A stretch of DNA of 64,000 nt, from the NCBI GenBank assembly GCA_947471745.1, contig CANJKZ010000114.1, positions 1,567,501-1,631,500 of the forward strand, read 5' to 3'. Both the position numbers and the translations under genes were made by a program. The notes under the pieces were generated by a model that was not told where the DNA came from, made no database searches, and worked only from the letters and a program-made list of their open reading frames with translations. How positions within the stretch are numbered: the stretch's first letter is position 1; the number at the start of each line of letters is the position of its first letter. Below, piece by piece: positions 1-9,298 of this stretch. The stretch comes from Closterium sp. Naga37s-1. Lineage: Eukaryota > Streptophyta > Zygnematophyceae > Desmidiales > Closteriaceae.

Positions 1-1345
1 ACGAACGCCTTGCAGCCCCAAACACGAAGGCCTGCGGCGTCAGGCTTGGCCTTGGACCAGAGTTCTGTGGGGGAGGAGGAGGGATGCTGAGGGTGGGAGC
101 GGAGATTGAGGAGGAGGGCGGCATGAATGAGAGCATAGCTCCAGAGGGAGGGAGGGGTGGAGGCGTGAGCAATGAGGCAGCGCGCAATCTTGGTGATCTC
201 ACGGATGCGACTCTCAGCGATGCCGTTTTGCTGAGGGGAGTGGGGAAGGGTGGAGGTCTGCTGAATGCCGTATGTTTTGCAGTAAGTGGAGAGAGTATGA
301 TTGATGAACTCACCCCCACCGTCAGAGTGAAGGCGGCCTATGGGACGTTTGAAGTGGTTGCGGCACTGCTCAGCCCAGTTGATGACCACAGCCGGCACCT
401 GGTCTTTCGTGTGAAGAAAGAAGACGGTGGAGTACCGACTGTGGTCGTCGACGAGCACGAGCATGTACCTGTGCCCCTGACGAGAGCGGATGGGATAAGG
501 GCCCCAGAGATCCATGTGAACAAGGTCAATGGGGGCGGGAGCGAAGGTGGGGTGACTGTGATGGGGGAACTGTTTGAGCTTGCCATGAATGCATGATGGG
601 CATGGGGGAGCAGGGGAGGAGGGGAGGGGAGGTAAGGTGGGAGGAAGGCTGTTAAGGAGGCGAGAGGTGACGGTGGAGCGAAGTGCGGCGAAGTTGGGAT
701 GGCCGAGTCTGTGATGTAGGAGCACCGCAGGATGGGAGAGGGCAGTAGAGGAGGAGGGGGATGGGGTGGGGGAAAAGTTGGGGGGGGAGGAGGAGGCGGA
801 TGGAGTAGAGGAGGAGGATATCGGAGGGAGAGGGAGAAGGGGAGGGGGAGGGTGAGGGGGAAGAGGAGGGGGAGGGGGAGGGAGAAGGGGACCGGTGGAA
901 GTACCAGCACGAGTGGTGACGTGACAAAAGGAGGGACGGGGTGTGCGGAGCGTGTAAAGGCGAGTGCGAGGGCAAAGGGGAATGCGCAGGAGGAAACGAC
1001 CAGAGGCGGTGTGGTAGAGATCGCAGTAGGAAGCAAAGCTAGGGTATATGGCGGTAATGCCAACGCCTTGGAGTTCACGGTGGGAGAGGAGGTTATTGCG
1101 AAGGGTAGGGATGTGGAGACCGGTGACTGTACCGGATGGGAAGGCGGTGCAAGGAAGGGTGGAGAGGTGAGTGCAGGGGATGGAAAAGCTGGAGTCGGCA
1201 CCATGAACCTGGGTGGGAAGTGGAAGGGGGGTGAGGGTGCCAGCGTCTTTTAGTGCGGTTTCGGTGGCCCCACTGTCAAGGACAAAGTCCAGGGTGGGGG
1301 GGGAAGGAGAGGGAGGGAACACAGAGTACTGGAGAGTTGTTTCAT
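1..1345 (-). CDS. copia pol: protease, GAG-pre-integrase, integrase core (partial)
   Basis: The minus-strand frame stays open from about 1345 to the window edge. It starts with an aspartic protease signature (LDFVLDSGATE, about 1262-1290) that would cleave the polyprotein. Next is the GAG-pre-integrase zinc motif region (HHRLGHPNFAALRS near 665-715 with a following CxxC). The integrase core follows with MDLWGP, VLVDDHSRYSTVF, HSDGGGEF (about 315-335) and SPQQNGIAESRIRE, so the D, D and E catalytic positions are all present. Near the left edge it reads TELWSKAKPDAAGLRVWGC, the usual region after the core. A proline-rich insert (about 730-900) separates protease and pre-integrase. No stop is visible, so this part may be intact; reverse transcriptase is outside the window. 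Confidence 0.75.
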
Positions 1346-2290
1346 GGATAGAAGAGGGAGAGAGCGGTGGGTGCTGCTGCTGTAAGTACTGTTGCTGCTG
1401 CGGCTGCCGCGGTGGGAGAGACTGTGACGGTTGCGGCTGGAGAGATTGGGCTGCTGCTGCTGCTGGAAGCACCGCCGATGCTGCCGCGGTTGCTGCGGCT
1501 GGAGAGATTGTGGGGGCTGCTGCTGCTGGAAGCACTGCTGCTGCTGCGGATGGAGAGAACTGTGGCTGGTGCTGCTGCTGGAAGCACTGCTGCTGCTGCG
1601 GCTGAAGAAACTGTGGCTGCCGCTGCTGCTGGAAGGACTGCTGCTGCTGCGGCGGAAGGAACTGTGGCAGCTGCTGCTGCTGGAAGCACTGCTGCTGCTG
1701 CGGCTGGAGAGACTGTGGCTGCTGCTGCTGCAGGAAGGACTGCTGCTGCTGCGGTGGAAGGAACTGTGGCAGCTGCTGCTGCTGGAAGGACTGCCGCTGC
1801 TGCGGCTGGAAGGACTGCTGCTGCTGGGGATGGAGAAACTGTGGCGGGTGAGGCTGGAGAGATTGCGGCTGCTGTTGGTGTTGGAAGAACTGCTGCTGCT
1901 GCGATTGCCGCGGCTGGAGGAGATGTGGGGGGTGCGGCTGGAGAAATTGTGGTTGCTGCCGCTGCTGGAAGTCCTGCTGCTGCTGATGCTGGAGCTGCTG
2001 GAAACGCCGCAGATGGGGAGGGGGGGAGGGGGTGAGCAGGCGGAGATAAGGGGGGGGGGAGGAGTGGAGGGTCGGAGTGTTGAGAAGGGAGGGGCGAGGA
2101 GTAACACTGCTCCAGTGAGGAGGGGGGAGAGGGGCAGGGGGGGTAGCAGTCATGATGGGCGACGGCGGGTGGACCCGCGGCGGCCAAGGGTGAAGTTGCT
2201 GCTGCGGAGGCTGCTGCACTTCCCCTGCTGCCGCTGCTGCTGCCGCTGGTAGGAGGAGGGAGGGGGGGGGGGGGGGGGGGTAAAGGAGGG
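1345..2290 (-). repeat. Gln/Pro-rich low-complexity region upstream of protease
   Basis: CAG/CTG-rich degenerate repeat. In one minus frame it reads as repeated blocks such as FQQQQLPQFLPPQQQQS, in the other frames as Ala- and Ser-rich protein. All three minus frames are nearly open across the stretch, so the coding frame cannot be fixed by eye, and indels within the repeat may shift it. It sits where gag would join protease in a copia element. No gag domain or CCHC knuckle was recognised here. Confidence 0.6.
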
Positions 2291-3230
2291 AGACAGCGGT
2301 GGAGGGCAGAGGCGTTCAAGGTGCAGGGAGCGACGGTGACAAGGGCGCAGGCGGCTGTGCGAACGTGCGGCGGCGGGAAGGGGAGGCGGTGGCAAAGTCG
2401 GGGGCGGCGGCGGCGAGCAGGCCGCGACGACGAGGGGCGCAGGCGACGGCGGAAGGGCCGCGGCGGCGAAACGAGGGACGGCGGCGGCAGGCAGGCCGCG
2501 GCAACGAGGGGCGCAGGGGGAGGGGGAGGGGGGGGGAGAGGAGTAGGGAGAGGAGGAAGGGAGGGTGCAGTTGCGGCTGAATCTGCAGGCGGCGACGGGG
2601 CAGTCACGGCGGCAGGAAGTGTGGGCGGGGATGGCGCGGTCGCGGTGGAGGATGGGCAGGCGGCGCCGAAGCAGTCGCGGCGGTAGGGCGGCGGCGGCGC
2701 AGTGGCGTTAACGGGAACCGCGGGGCGACGATGTTGCAGTTGCGGCGGGGGAAATTGCGGGAGGGTGGCGATGCAGAAGGGGCAGCGAGATGCGTGGGTG
2801 ACGCGGAAGCAGGTGCGGCGGTGGGAGGGGAGGCGGCAATGCGAAATCGCGGCGGGGGGGGGGGGAGGGGGGGGGGGGGGTGGGGACGGGCAGGCGGCGA
2901 CGAGGCGTCGCGGCGGCAGGATGCGCAGGCGGCGCCGTAGCAGGCGCGGCGGCGGGAACGCGGCGACGTGACGTCGCGGCGGAGGGACGGGCAGCGGGCA
3001 GGCGGCGACGAGGCGTCGCGGCGGCAGGATGCGCAGGCGGCGCCGAATCAGGCGCGGCGGCGAGAAGGGGAGGCGGCGACAGGGGGTCGCGGCGGGGGGG
3101 AGGAGGGGACAGCGGCGTTGCGCTCGCGGCGGTGGAATCCGCAGGCGAGGAAGGCGTAATCTCGGCGGGAGGGGGGGGGAACGGCGGCGACGGCGTAGGT
3201 CGCGGCGAGAGTATGCTAGTGATGGCTAGT
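2258..3230 (-). repeat. GC-rich tandem leader of copia element
   Basis: Extremely G-rich on the plus strand, with homopolymer G runs (2258-2280 and 2868-2880) and repeated GGCGGCGACG-like blocks, for example the near-copies at 2885-2945 and 3000-3060. On the element's own strand this is a C-rich leader between the primer-binding site and the protein region. Minus-strand reading frames here (for example 2708-3238) are Pro/Ala-rich with tandem repeats and are not convincing as protein. Confidence 0.55.
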
Positions 3231-3320
3231 TGAGCCACGCGTAGGAAAGGGTTTGTAGCTGTGGGGTGGGCCCATGGGAAAAAAAAACTGAAGGGAGGGA
3301 GAGGTAAGGCCTAGGAACAA

Positions 3321-3334
3321 GTAGCTCTATACCA
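3321..3334 (-). promoter_or_regulatory. primer-binding-like site of the 1-3731 copia
   Basis: On the minus strand it reads TGGTATAGAGCTAC, close to the TGGTATCAGAGC site that pairs with initiator methionine tRNA in plant copia elements. The same TGGTATAGAGCTT version occurs at 20666-20679 next to a clear LTR, which supports the assignment. Confidence 0.6.
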
Positions 3335-3731
3335 TGTGAAAGTAGCAAATTGAACAAGTCATTAGATTAGAGGAACAACCTAGCATACATAGTTGGAAGG
3401 GAAGGTTGGAAGGGAAGGATGAAAGTGACCATAGGTTGGGTTGACCTCACTTGGGGAAGTGAGGGAACCATAGGTCAAGTGGGTTGGGTTGCCCACACTT
3501 TGTAGAAGTGAGGCAACCCTAGGCCCACTTGGCTTGGGGTAACCTCAATTGTGGGAAGTGAGGTACCCACAAGTCAAGAGGGTTGCATTTGGGGGCTCCA
3601 CCACAATTGGGTGGATTGGCACCCCAAAGTGCAAGACTACACCCAAAGTTGGGTGTAGTCCCAACCCAACTGTACACCACAATTGGTGTACAGTCACATG
3701 TGTTGGCATGCTACACAATATATATTTTAAC
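3335..3731 (-). repeat. probable 5' LTR of the 1-3731 copia
   Basis: Lies directly beyond the primer-binding-like site, begins TG and can be read to end in CA (TTTTAACA at 3731). It carries repeated blocks of the form GGTTGGGTTG/GAAGTGAGG (3430-3560) and paired CACAATTG/GTGTACA stretches. The second copy is outside the window, so the boundary is a guess. Confidence 0.4.
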
Positions 3732-3749
3732 ACCTACTGCCCTTCTCCG

Positions 3750-6180
3750 TCACAGCCTTACACTTGCTCCCTCTCTCACCATCCGCATACGTTCCTTCCT
3801 CCTATCGCCCCTTTCCTGCCCTTCTTGCAGAGTGCGTCACCCCTGGCCGGACCTCCTCCTGCCCTTCTCAGTCACGGCCTTCCCCCACCTCCGCAACTTC
3901 GTCACCAACTCTGCTGTGCGCGCCTGCGGGGCCATCTGCCCCGCCTTGAGCCTCCCATCGTTCCTGGGAGATTCCCCAGGTGAGTATTTCTGCCGTTACC
4001 ACGCTGCTAAACCTCAACCTCTTTGGATCCTCCTCCACCTTCTCCCACCACAGCGGCCATGCCACTCTCTTCTACAAGAAATCCCAATTCCTGTGCTCCT
4101 TCCTGTCAGAAGACCAACATTGGGGATGCCCGATTGATCATGCTAGCCTTGGGGGTTACTTCCGCACTGACCCGCTACTTAACGAGCTCTTTCCCCCAGT
4201 GGTCTAGTGACTGGGATTCTAATATGGTATCAGAGCGAAGGTTTCGGATTTGAATCCCCATGTGTGCACATTCTTGCGCTGGCGCTGTGCCGTGTCCTAG
4301 GGCATCCCTGTGAGGGAGGGTGTCAGAAGACCAACACTAGGGATGTCCGATTGATCATAGTGAAGGGTTACAGGCTTGCTAGCCTGGGGGGTTACGGGCG
4401 CACTGACCCGCAACTTAACAAACCATTTTATCCCAGTGGCCCAGTGACTGGGGTTCTGACACTTCCATCCCTCTTTTTCCACCCCTCTCCCACCCTTGGC
4501 CCCCACCACCCCCACCCAGACATAGTGATCACGGAGTTCAACATCAATATGGGCGAGACATGGGATTCCTCTCTGCTGCTGCCCCCAACGCTCTCGTCCC
4601 TCCCCCCACCCATCCCTCTCCTTCCCAATCCTCTCCCTTCCAATCCAACACCAGGCATAGTAGTAACCGAGTTCAACATCAATGTGGGAGAGGCGTGGGA
4701 CTCCACTCTCCTGCTGCGCCAGCTGGCCTTGTGGCCCTCCCACCCGGCTCTCCTCAACCTCAACCTCTTCGGCTGCGCCTCCACCTTCTCCCACCACAGC
4801 GGCCCCGCCAGAGGCTCTGCCTCGTGCGACCCCATCCCCACGGCCTCCTCCTCTAACTATGCTGCCGCCGCTGCTGCCGCTGCTGGCGTGCCCACGCTCA
4901 GTATGGCCCGCGCGCTCACTCCGTTCTGGCGCCCCGCGTCCGTTCCTCGGTGTGACGATATCGAAGGGAGCTATGGGAATGGTTCTGCTGCTGCTGCTGC
5001 GGGTGGTGGTGTGGGGAGTGGGAGTAGAGGTGGAGTGCGGTCGGCTTGGGTGCGGCTGGTTGCAGGGGTGTGTGAGAGGGAGTGCACGCTTCCCAAGGAC
5101 AGGTGCCCCCCGTCAGGAGACAAGCCATTCTCCCTGCCCTGCACTGCCTGTGTGCACGCGTGCTACGCCAGGGAGGGGTGGGGAGCGGTGGGATTCGGTG
5201 GGGATGGTGGAGAGGCGGTAGGAGGAGGAGGGGAGGGAGTAGCGGAAGAAATGCTAGCAAGTCTGGGAGTGAACAGGCTAGTAGGCTGCTCGGGTCATGA
5301 GCTAGGGTCGCTGTACCCTCCTGGCCAAACACCTGCTGCTGCTGCCGCCGCCGCGGCTGCTGCCGCTGCTGCTGCTGGTAACGCTGACGCCGGGGAATCG
5401 GAGGTGGTCGGGCGGCCGCTTTTGGAAGTATCTGCGGAGACTGTGCTGGGTGCCGACCGGGTGCACATGGTAGAGTTTGGGCACGAGCTGGCAGCGGCAG
5501 TGGTGGTACGGCATCTGGTGTCCTCTCTGCTGGCTCTCACCCCTCAAGACATCCAGCAATTCCTCGAAGAGGAGCAACGGAGAGAGCAGGGTCAACCCGG
5601 TCAACAGCAGAATCAGCAGAGTGGGCAGCAAGATCAGGCGTGGACTCACATGAAGCCAGAGCGAGGGCAGTGCTTCACCACCAATTGGGGGGACTACCGG
5701 CAGAGGCACCGCTGCCCCAAGCTCAAAGCTATCAGCGGGCAGGTCTCCATGAAATCCCGCCAGCCCGGGTGGGTGCTGTACCCGCTCTCGCGCGACAAAG
5801 AAGCTTTTATGTCGCATGTCCCCAACGCTACAGTAACTTTTGCAATTAATGTGAATCTACGAGCCGGAGGAAGGCTGGCGTTCCTGTTCTTGAAGGCTCA
5901 GGACCTCGGGCCTGGGCTTGTGCGTGTAGCGTGGGGGGGTGAGGGTGGGAAAGGTGGGGGGGAAGGTGGGGCGATTGGACCGATATTGTTGAACTCAGAG
6001 GCGTGGAGGTCACCTACAAGGGTTGTGGGAGGGCAGGTGTTGCCGGGGATAGTGCCGAGAGGGAGGGTGGAGATTTCAGTGACTGTGGTTCCCGGTGGTG
6101 GGAATGGAGCTCCCGAGGGGTTTGGTGTGATTGGCGTGTTTGTGTTGTCAGGGCTGCTTCCAGAATCCATGTTTTCGTGA
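3750..6180 (+). CDS. unrecognised host gene with duplicated exon pieces (possibly a pseudogene)
   Basis: I do not recognise the family. The best coding stretch is about 4655-6180, starting at a spliced acceptor and reading TEFNINVGEAWDSTLLLRQL, ALLNLNLFG, Ala-rich linkers, a Cys-rich segment (CERECTLPKDRCPP, then CTACVHAC), a Gln-rich stretch (about 5555-5635) and a C-terminal domain (QCFTTNWGDYRQRHRCPKL, GWVLYPLSRDKEAF, then Gly-rich beta-like sequence) to a stop at 6178-6180. An upstream piece (about 3830-3972, RNFVTNSAVRACGAICPALS) ends at a good donor, CAG/GTGAGT. Between them, fragments of the same exons occur again (4009-4063 resembles 4752-4806; 4520-4580 resembles 4655-4715), and a TRIM element sits at 4104-4461. 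An open frame runs through the TRIM from 4207, but that part is not expected to be coding. Confidence 0.45.
4104..4461 (+). mobile_element. TRIM (miniature non-autonomous LTR retrotransposon)
   Basis: Two direct LTRs (4104-4224 and 4321-4461), both starting TGTCAGAAGACCAACA and ending in a TTCTGACA-type end (mutated to TTCTAATA in the left copy). The left LTR is followed at once by TGGTATCAGAGC (4225-4236), the initiator-Met tRNA primer site. A purine tract GTGAGGGAGGG (4310-4320) abuts the right LTR. The flanks are a perfect 5-bp duplication CTTCC (4099-4103 and 4462-4466). The interior is only 96 bp and cannot code, so the element needs copia proteins in trans. The right LTR has about 20 extra bases near 4360-4380. 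Confidence 0.9.
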
Positions 6181-6477
6181 GCGTTTAAGATATGTTTTGT
6201 TGCTGGTGTATCACATACGGGTCAGGTAAATTTTGTTTTTTTATGTATGGAAGAATGCAAGCTTCTACACATGTAAACTACCACCAGTACCGTATTCTCC
6301 CGGATAGAGGACCCCCCCGAAATAAGGACCCCCGGGACTTAGTGGCTGATACTGGCTGGGACTCTTATTTTGACCAAAAGTGTGAGGACCCCCCTTTTGC
6401 CTATAATGATTTTAATGTTGGAAATACAAAACAGAACAAAATACTTATGCTGTTAAATGTTACTGTAGTACTCCTTA
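6181..6477. other. intergenic, no gene seen
   Basis: AT-richer spacer after the stop at 6180. It contains a stretch of related blocks (AGGACCCCCC at 6307 and again near 6390). No convincing protein, RNA gene or repeat element was identified. Confidence 0.4.
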
Positions 6478-6480
6478 TAA

Positions 6481-6971
6481 GAGCGTGTTCCTACGGCCTG
6501 TTATCAGGCCAACCTCTAGTCAGACTCGCACAAACCACTTACATCTCGGCTTAATACGACTTTTAATTTGTGGTTTTCGCGTGGCTTGAGGAGTGCGAGT
6601 AAAAACGCTTGGATGATTGGTTTTTGTTCTGCCCTAAAATAGTTTCGGTGGATTTAGGTTTGAAACGGAACGTGTGAACATTACTCAACTGACTCGTTCC
6701 GTCTTTTGTGAACAAATTGCTGGCGACTGCCACACGCGTTGAAAAAGGAAACCACATCTGACAAAACAGAGATCGGTTTGCACGTGAAATCGATATCGCG
6801 TCAGAAAGATTTGCAGCGTGATGACTCGAGATGGTTCGCCGATGTGCTCGATTCCCCGCGCGAATTTTTTTCGCACGATACAGTCTTCAAAATGCTGTTC
6901 TATAACGAAACCTCGAGGACCTCCGAGTCTGATATCAGGTCCCCTGATAACAGGCCTGTAGGAACACGCTC
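6481..6971. mobile_element. Tourist/Harbinger-like MITE
   Basis: 491-bp element with terminal inverted repeats of about 28 bp. The left end reads GAGCGTGTTCCTAC and the right end is its reverse complement, with one 1-bp indel further in. Both sides are flanked by TAA (6478-6480 and 6972-6974), fitting the 3-bp TWA duplication of the PIF/Harbinger superfamily. No transposase fits inside, so it is non-autonomous. Assignment rests on the duplication length and on the resemblance of the ends to Tourist elements. Confidence 0.75.
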
Positions 6972-6984
6972 TAAGAGTCCAGGT

Positions 6985-7012
6985 CCTACAATAATTGTAC
7001 AATTATTGTAGG
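6985..7012. repeat. perfect 28-bp palindrome
   Basis: The 28 bases starting CCTACAATAATTG are identical to their own reverse complement, with no spacer. It lies 13 bases beyond the MITE end and at the start of the putative LTR at 7008. Confidence 0.85.
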
Positions 7013-7240
7013 GCCATAATTATTGGAGTTTAGAATGATTGGAGGGTCAGGATTATTGGCGGGTAGAATTATTGGTGCGGCATTATTGGTGTGGATGGGG
7101 CCATCCTGAAGGGGTTATCTGCTTAGATAAATACCATGCTCTGTCATTCTATCATTATCAATCCATTCTATTACAAACTTCCAGTTCTATTTTGTTATAC
7201 AATCAAGCTTCCGCTACGTTGGCACTATGCCTTTCTAGCA

Positions 7241-7252
7241 TGGTATCAGAGC
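7241..7252 (+). promoter_or_regulatory. initiator-Met tRNA primer-binding site
   Basis: Exact TGGTATCAGAGC immediately after a CA-ending sequence, as expected just inside a 5' LTR. Confidence 0.75.
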
Positions 7253-8146
7253 TACTCTAGGGGGCATGCTGCCAAAATTTGGTTAGAAACCTATTATCAT
7301 TCACATTGGACAAGACATATTGGATAGTAAGAGGCGACTTTCTGGATCAACGGAACGGCGCAGTTTGATAGTGAAGTCGATGCTAGATATGAAGCTTTTG
7401 AAGAAGCCATCTTGGCTCAACATGAGCACCTGGAGAATATGATTGCAAGGGCACCACCGGCACTTCAACCGTCATTGAGGGCAAAGTTCAACATGCCAAG
7501 GGCATCACACTCTCCATCAAGCACTCCGCGTACTAATCAAACCCACCCTCAAATGTGCATGCAGGAATTGAAGGTGAAGGGGAGGGAAGTGTACCCCAAG
7601 GAGGAGAGTCATCCTAAGGGAGGGATGCATCCATCCAAGGAGAGGGGAGCTCCCACCCCGCACCTCAATCAACCATGCAAAGGGAAGCAAGGGGAAGGGA
7701 TGATGAGTATGGGAGTGGGCTGAATGCAAGGAGACGTGATGATGGGATTGAGATGGGACAAGAAAGTGACAGATTTGATCTCGTGGGCGTGGAAGGTGTG
7801 GGATTCGAATCCTACACTATTGGTGCTCCCCCACTACGACGTCTTGCTACTAACTCCCATCCCATTGGAGTTCCCGTCATAGACATATCTGACCTTTTTT
7901 TGCAACAACGTCGTACCTCCTCGTGCGCCACGGTCTCAAATGGAAGCTGTACCTGCAGGAAGCATTGGGCGCATGGGGCACGGGATGCAGTCAAGTGGTG
8001 TTATGCGACGTGACCAAGTGGAAGTGGTGGAACGTGAAGGCACACAACGCACGGTACACCTACCTCGACCATCTACCGTGCCTACGCTCTTCGACCCGTC
8101 TGCACGCGAGTACACGGGATAAGACAACGACAGGTTGTCACGCAAG

Positions 8147-9121
8147 ATGGTGGGAGCAGCGGTGGACAAAACGTTCGACGTCACTAACTTTCGGGAGTGG
8201 GCTCTTCGATTTCGCATGAACGTGCGCGTGACAAATCTGTGGGAGTTTTTCGTGACGCTACAATACCCGGTTACAATGGCGAATGGAGACATGCGAGATG
8301 CAATGGAGCGGCAAGAGGTTCTGCAAGCAGGTTACTCACAACGTGCTACGCTGGTTTTTTTTGTGCTTCTGCATAGCGTGAACGCAATGATTCCGCTGCA
8401 ACTGGACGTATTCCAAGAGTCATACAACCCTGCATTCGAAGCATGGGAGTACCTAATGGAGACTTACCAGGCGAAGGATCCGGTGGCAAAGGCGTCTCTC
8501 CAGAGGCAATTGGACAACCTGAAGATGGGGAGTCAAGAAAGTGTGGAGGAATACATCAACCGAGCAACTGCAATTCGGGACAAGCTGGCAATGTCAGGAA
8601 AGATGGTGGATGAGGATTCATTCACCTTAAATCTGATTACCGGGCTGCCGCCGCATTGGGAGGAGCTGAGGCACTCGGCAATGCTACATGACATCACGGA
8701 CAGCTACACACTGCAACGAATGATGATTCAAGAGCAACGATACCAAGACCTCATTACCAAAACCAACCGTGACCGGCGTCCTCCTCGAATGGCTGGTCAA
8801 GCACGACGAGACAACTCACCGGCAAAGGAGAGCATTGGTGACCAGAATGCGACAAAGTCAAACGGAGGGCAGCACACACCAAGTGGAGAGAAAACAAGGA
8901 ACAATGATGGAAGGGCCGGACGCTCGGGTCTCGTGTGCTGGTTTTGCAAGCAAACCGGCCACCCATTTCACAAGTGTCCCACGGCACCTCCGGGATGGTC
9001 ACCACCAGGGTGGGAACCACAAAACAGAGGCAGGATGAACCAGTGTACCGGTGGTAGCCGTTCAACCTCGCCTCGGGGGTGTGAGCACGGCAGGGGAGTG
9101 TTGACGAGAATGGAGTGTTAG
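8147..9121 (+). CDS. copia-type Gag (UBN2-like) with zinc knuckle
   Basis: Starts at the ATG of MVGAAVDKTF; an upstream non-ATG extension of four codons exists but is not needed. The N-terminal half has the usual copia Gag pattern: FREWALRFRMNV, AWEYLMETYQAKDPVAKASL, LDNLKMGSQESVEEYINRA, SFTLNLITGLPPHWEEL. The C-terminal part has one CCHC knuckle, CWFCKQTGHPFHKC, which binds RNA in the particle. The protein ends at TAG 9119-9121 shortly after the knuckle, and no protease frame continues. It would assemble the virus-like particle in the cytoplasm. It is unlike the gag at 51224, so it belongs to another lineage. The ORF has no internal stop. Confidence 0.8.
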   Translation: MVGAAVDKTFDVTNFREWALRFRMNVRVTNLWEFFVTLQYPVTMANGDMRDAMERQEVLQAGYSQRATLVFFVLLHSVNAMIPLQLDVFQESYNPAFEAWEYLMETYQAKDPVAKASLQRQLDNLKMGSQESVEEYINRATAIRDKLAMSGKMVDEDSFTLNLITGLPPHWEELRHSAMLHDITDSYTLQRMMIQEQRYQDLITKTNRDRRPPRMAGQARRDNSPAKESIGDQNATKSNGGQHTPSGEKTRNNDGRAGRSGLVCWFCKQTGHPFHKCPTAPPGWSPPGWEPQNRGRMNQCTGGSRSTSPRGCEHGRGVLTRMEC

Positions 9122-9298
9122 CCCCGCACTCGCTTGGGCAAAGCCGACGTAATGGTTGGGAGGTGCAGTCGACCATCTGCAGAGTTCGACGCGTGCAGGT
9201 CGACGGAGTTGGTCGACCTGCAGAAGACCGCTGTGAAGCCGCCGACGACGGGAAGCCGGTGGTAGAGCTCTACTGGCGTGGTCGACGAAGGGGTTCGT
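9122..9298. other. GTCGAC-rich spacer, left half
   Basis: Short GC-rich stretch with four GTCGAC palindromes. It is continuous with 10440-11020, as shown by the 5-bp duplication of the element inserted between them. No gene seen. Confidence 0.5.

Larger units (their letters stand above)
1..3731 (-). mobile_element. Ty1/copia LTR retrotransposon, left part outside window
   Basis: Read on the minus strand this is the 5' part of a copia element. From right to left it has a probable LTR (about 3335-3731), a primer-binding-like site (3321-3334), a long C-rich leader (2300-3230 is G-rich on the plus strand), a Gln/Pro/Ala-rich repeat region (about 1345-2290), then protease, GAG-pre-integrase and integrase core. 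Reverse transcriptase and the 3' LTR would lie beyond base 1. The LTR outer end is uncertain because its partner is not in the window; I placed it by the TG...CA rule and a TATA-like stretch near 3720-3735. The LTR differs from those of the other copia copies here, so this is a separate family. Confidence 0.75.
7008..9121 (+). mobile_element. remnant copia element with gag only
   Basis: A putative 5' LTR (about 7008-7240, ending TTCTAGCA) is followed directly by a perfect TGGTATCAGAGC primer site (7241-7252). A short acidic gag-like stretch comes next (about 7345-7500, AILAQHEHLENM), then a non-repetitive region, then a good gag ORF (8147-9121). No protease, integrase or reverse transcriptase follows. 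The right boundary is unknown; AGGGGAG/TGTTGACGAG near 9093-9108 looks like a polypurine tract plus LTR start but does not match the left LTR. Confidence 0.5.

Noticed and set aside
338..1204. Pro-rich minus-strand ORF of 288 residues
   Set aside because: Shadow of the true minus-strand copia frame, which is open to the window edge and shows protease and integrase motifs.
4641..4770. GRAS-domain reading of TEFNINVGEAWDSTLLLRQL
   Set aside because: Superficially like the VHIID motif region, but the remaining GRAS motifs are not visible downstream.
4207..6180. 657-residue ORF starting inside the TRIM
   Set aside because: The first part is TRIM and intron sequence read through by chance; I kept only the part from about 4655 as likely coding.
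9093..9120. Possible polypurine tract and LTR start (AGGGGAG/TGTTGACGAG) after the 8147 gag
   Set aside because: No matching sequence in the putative left LTR at 7008-7240, so the pairing cannot be supported.
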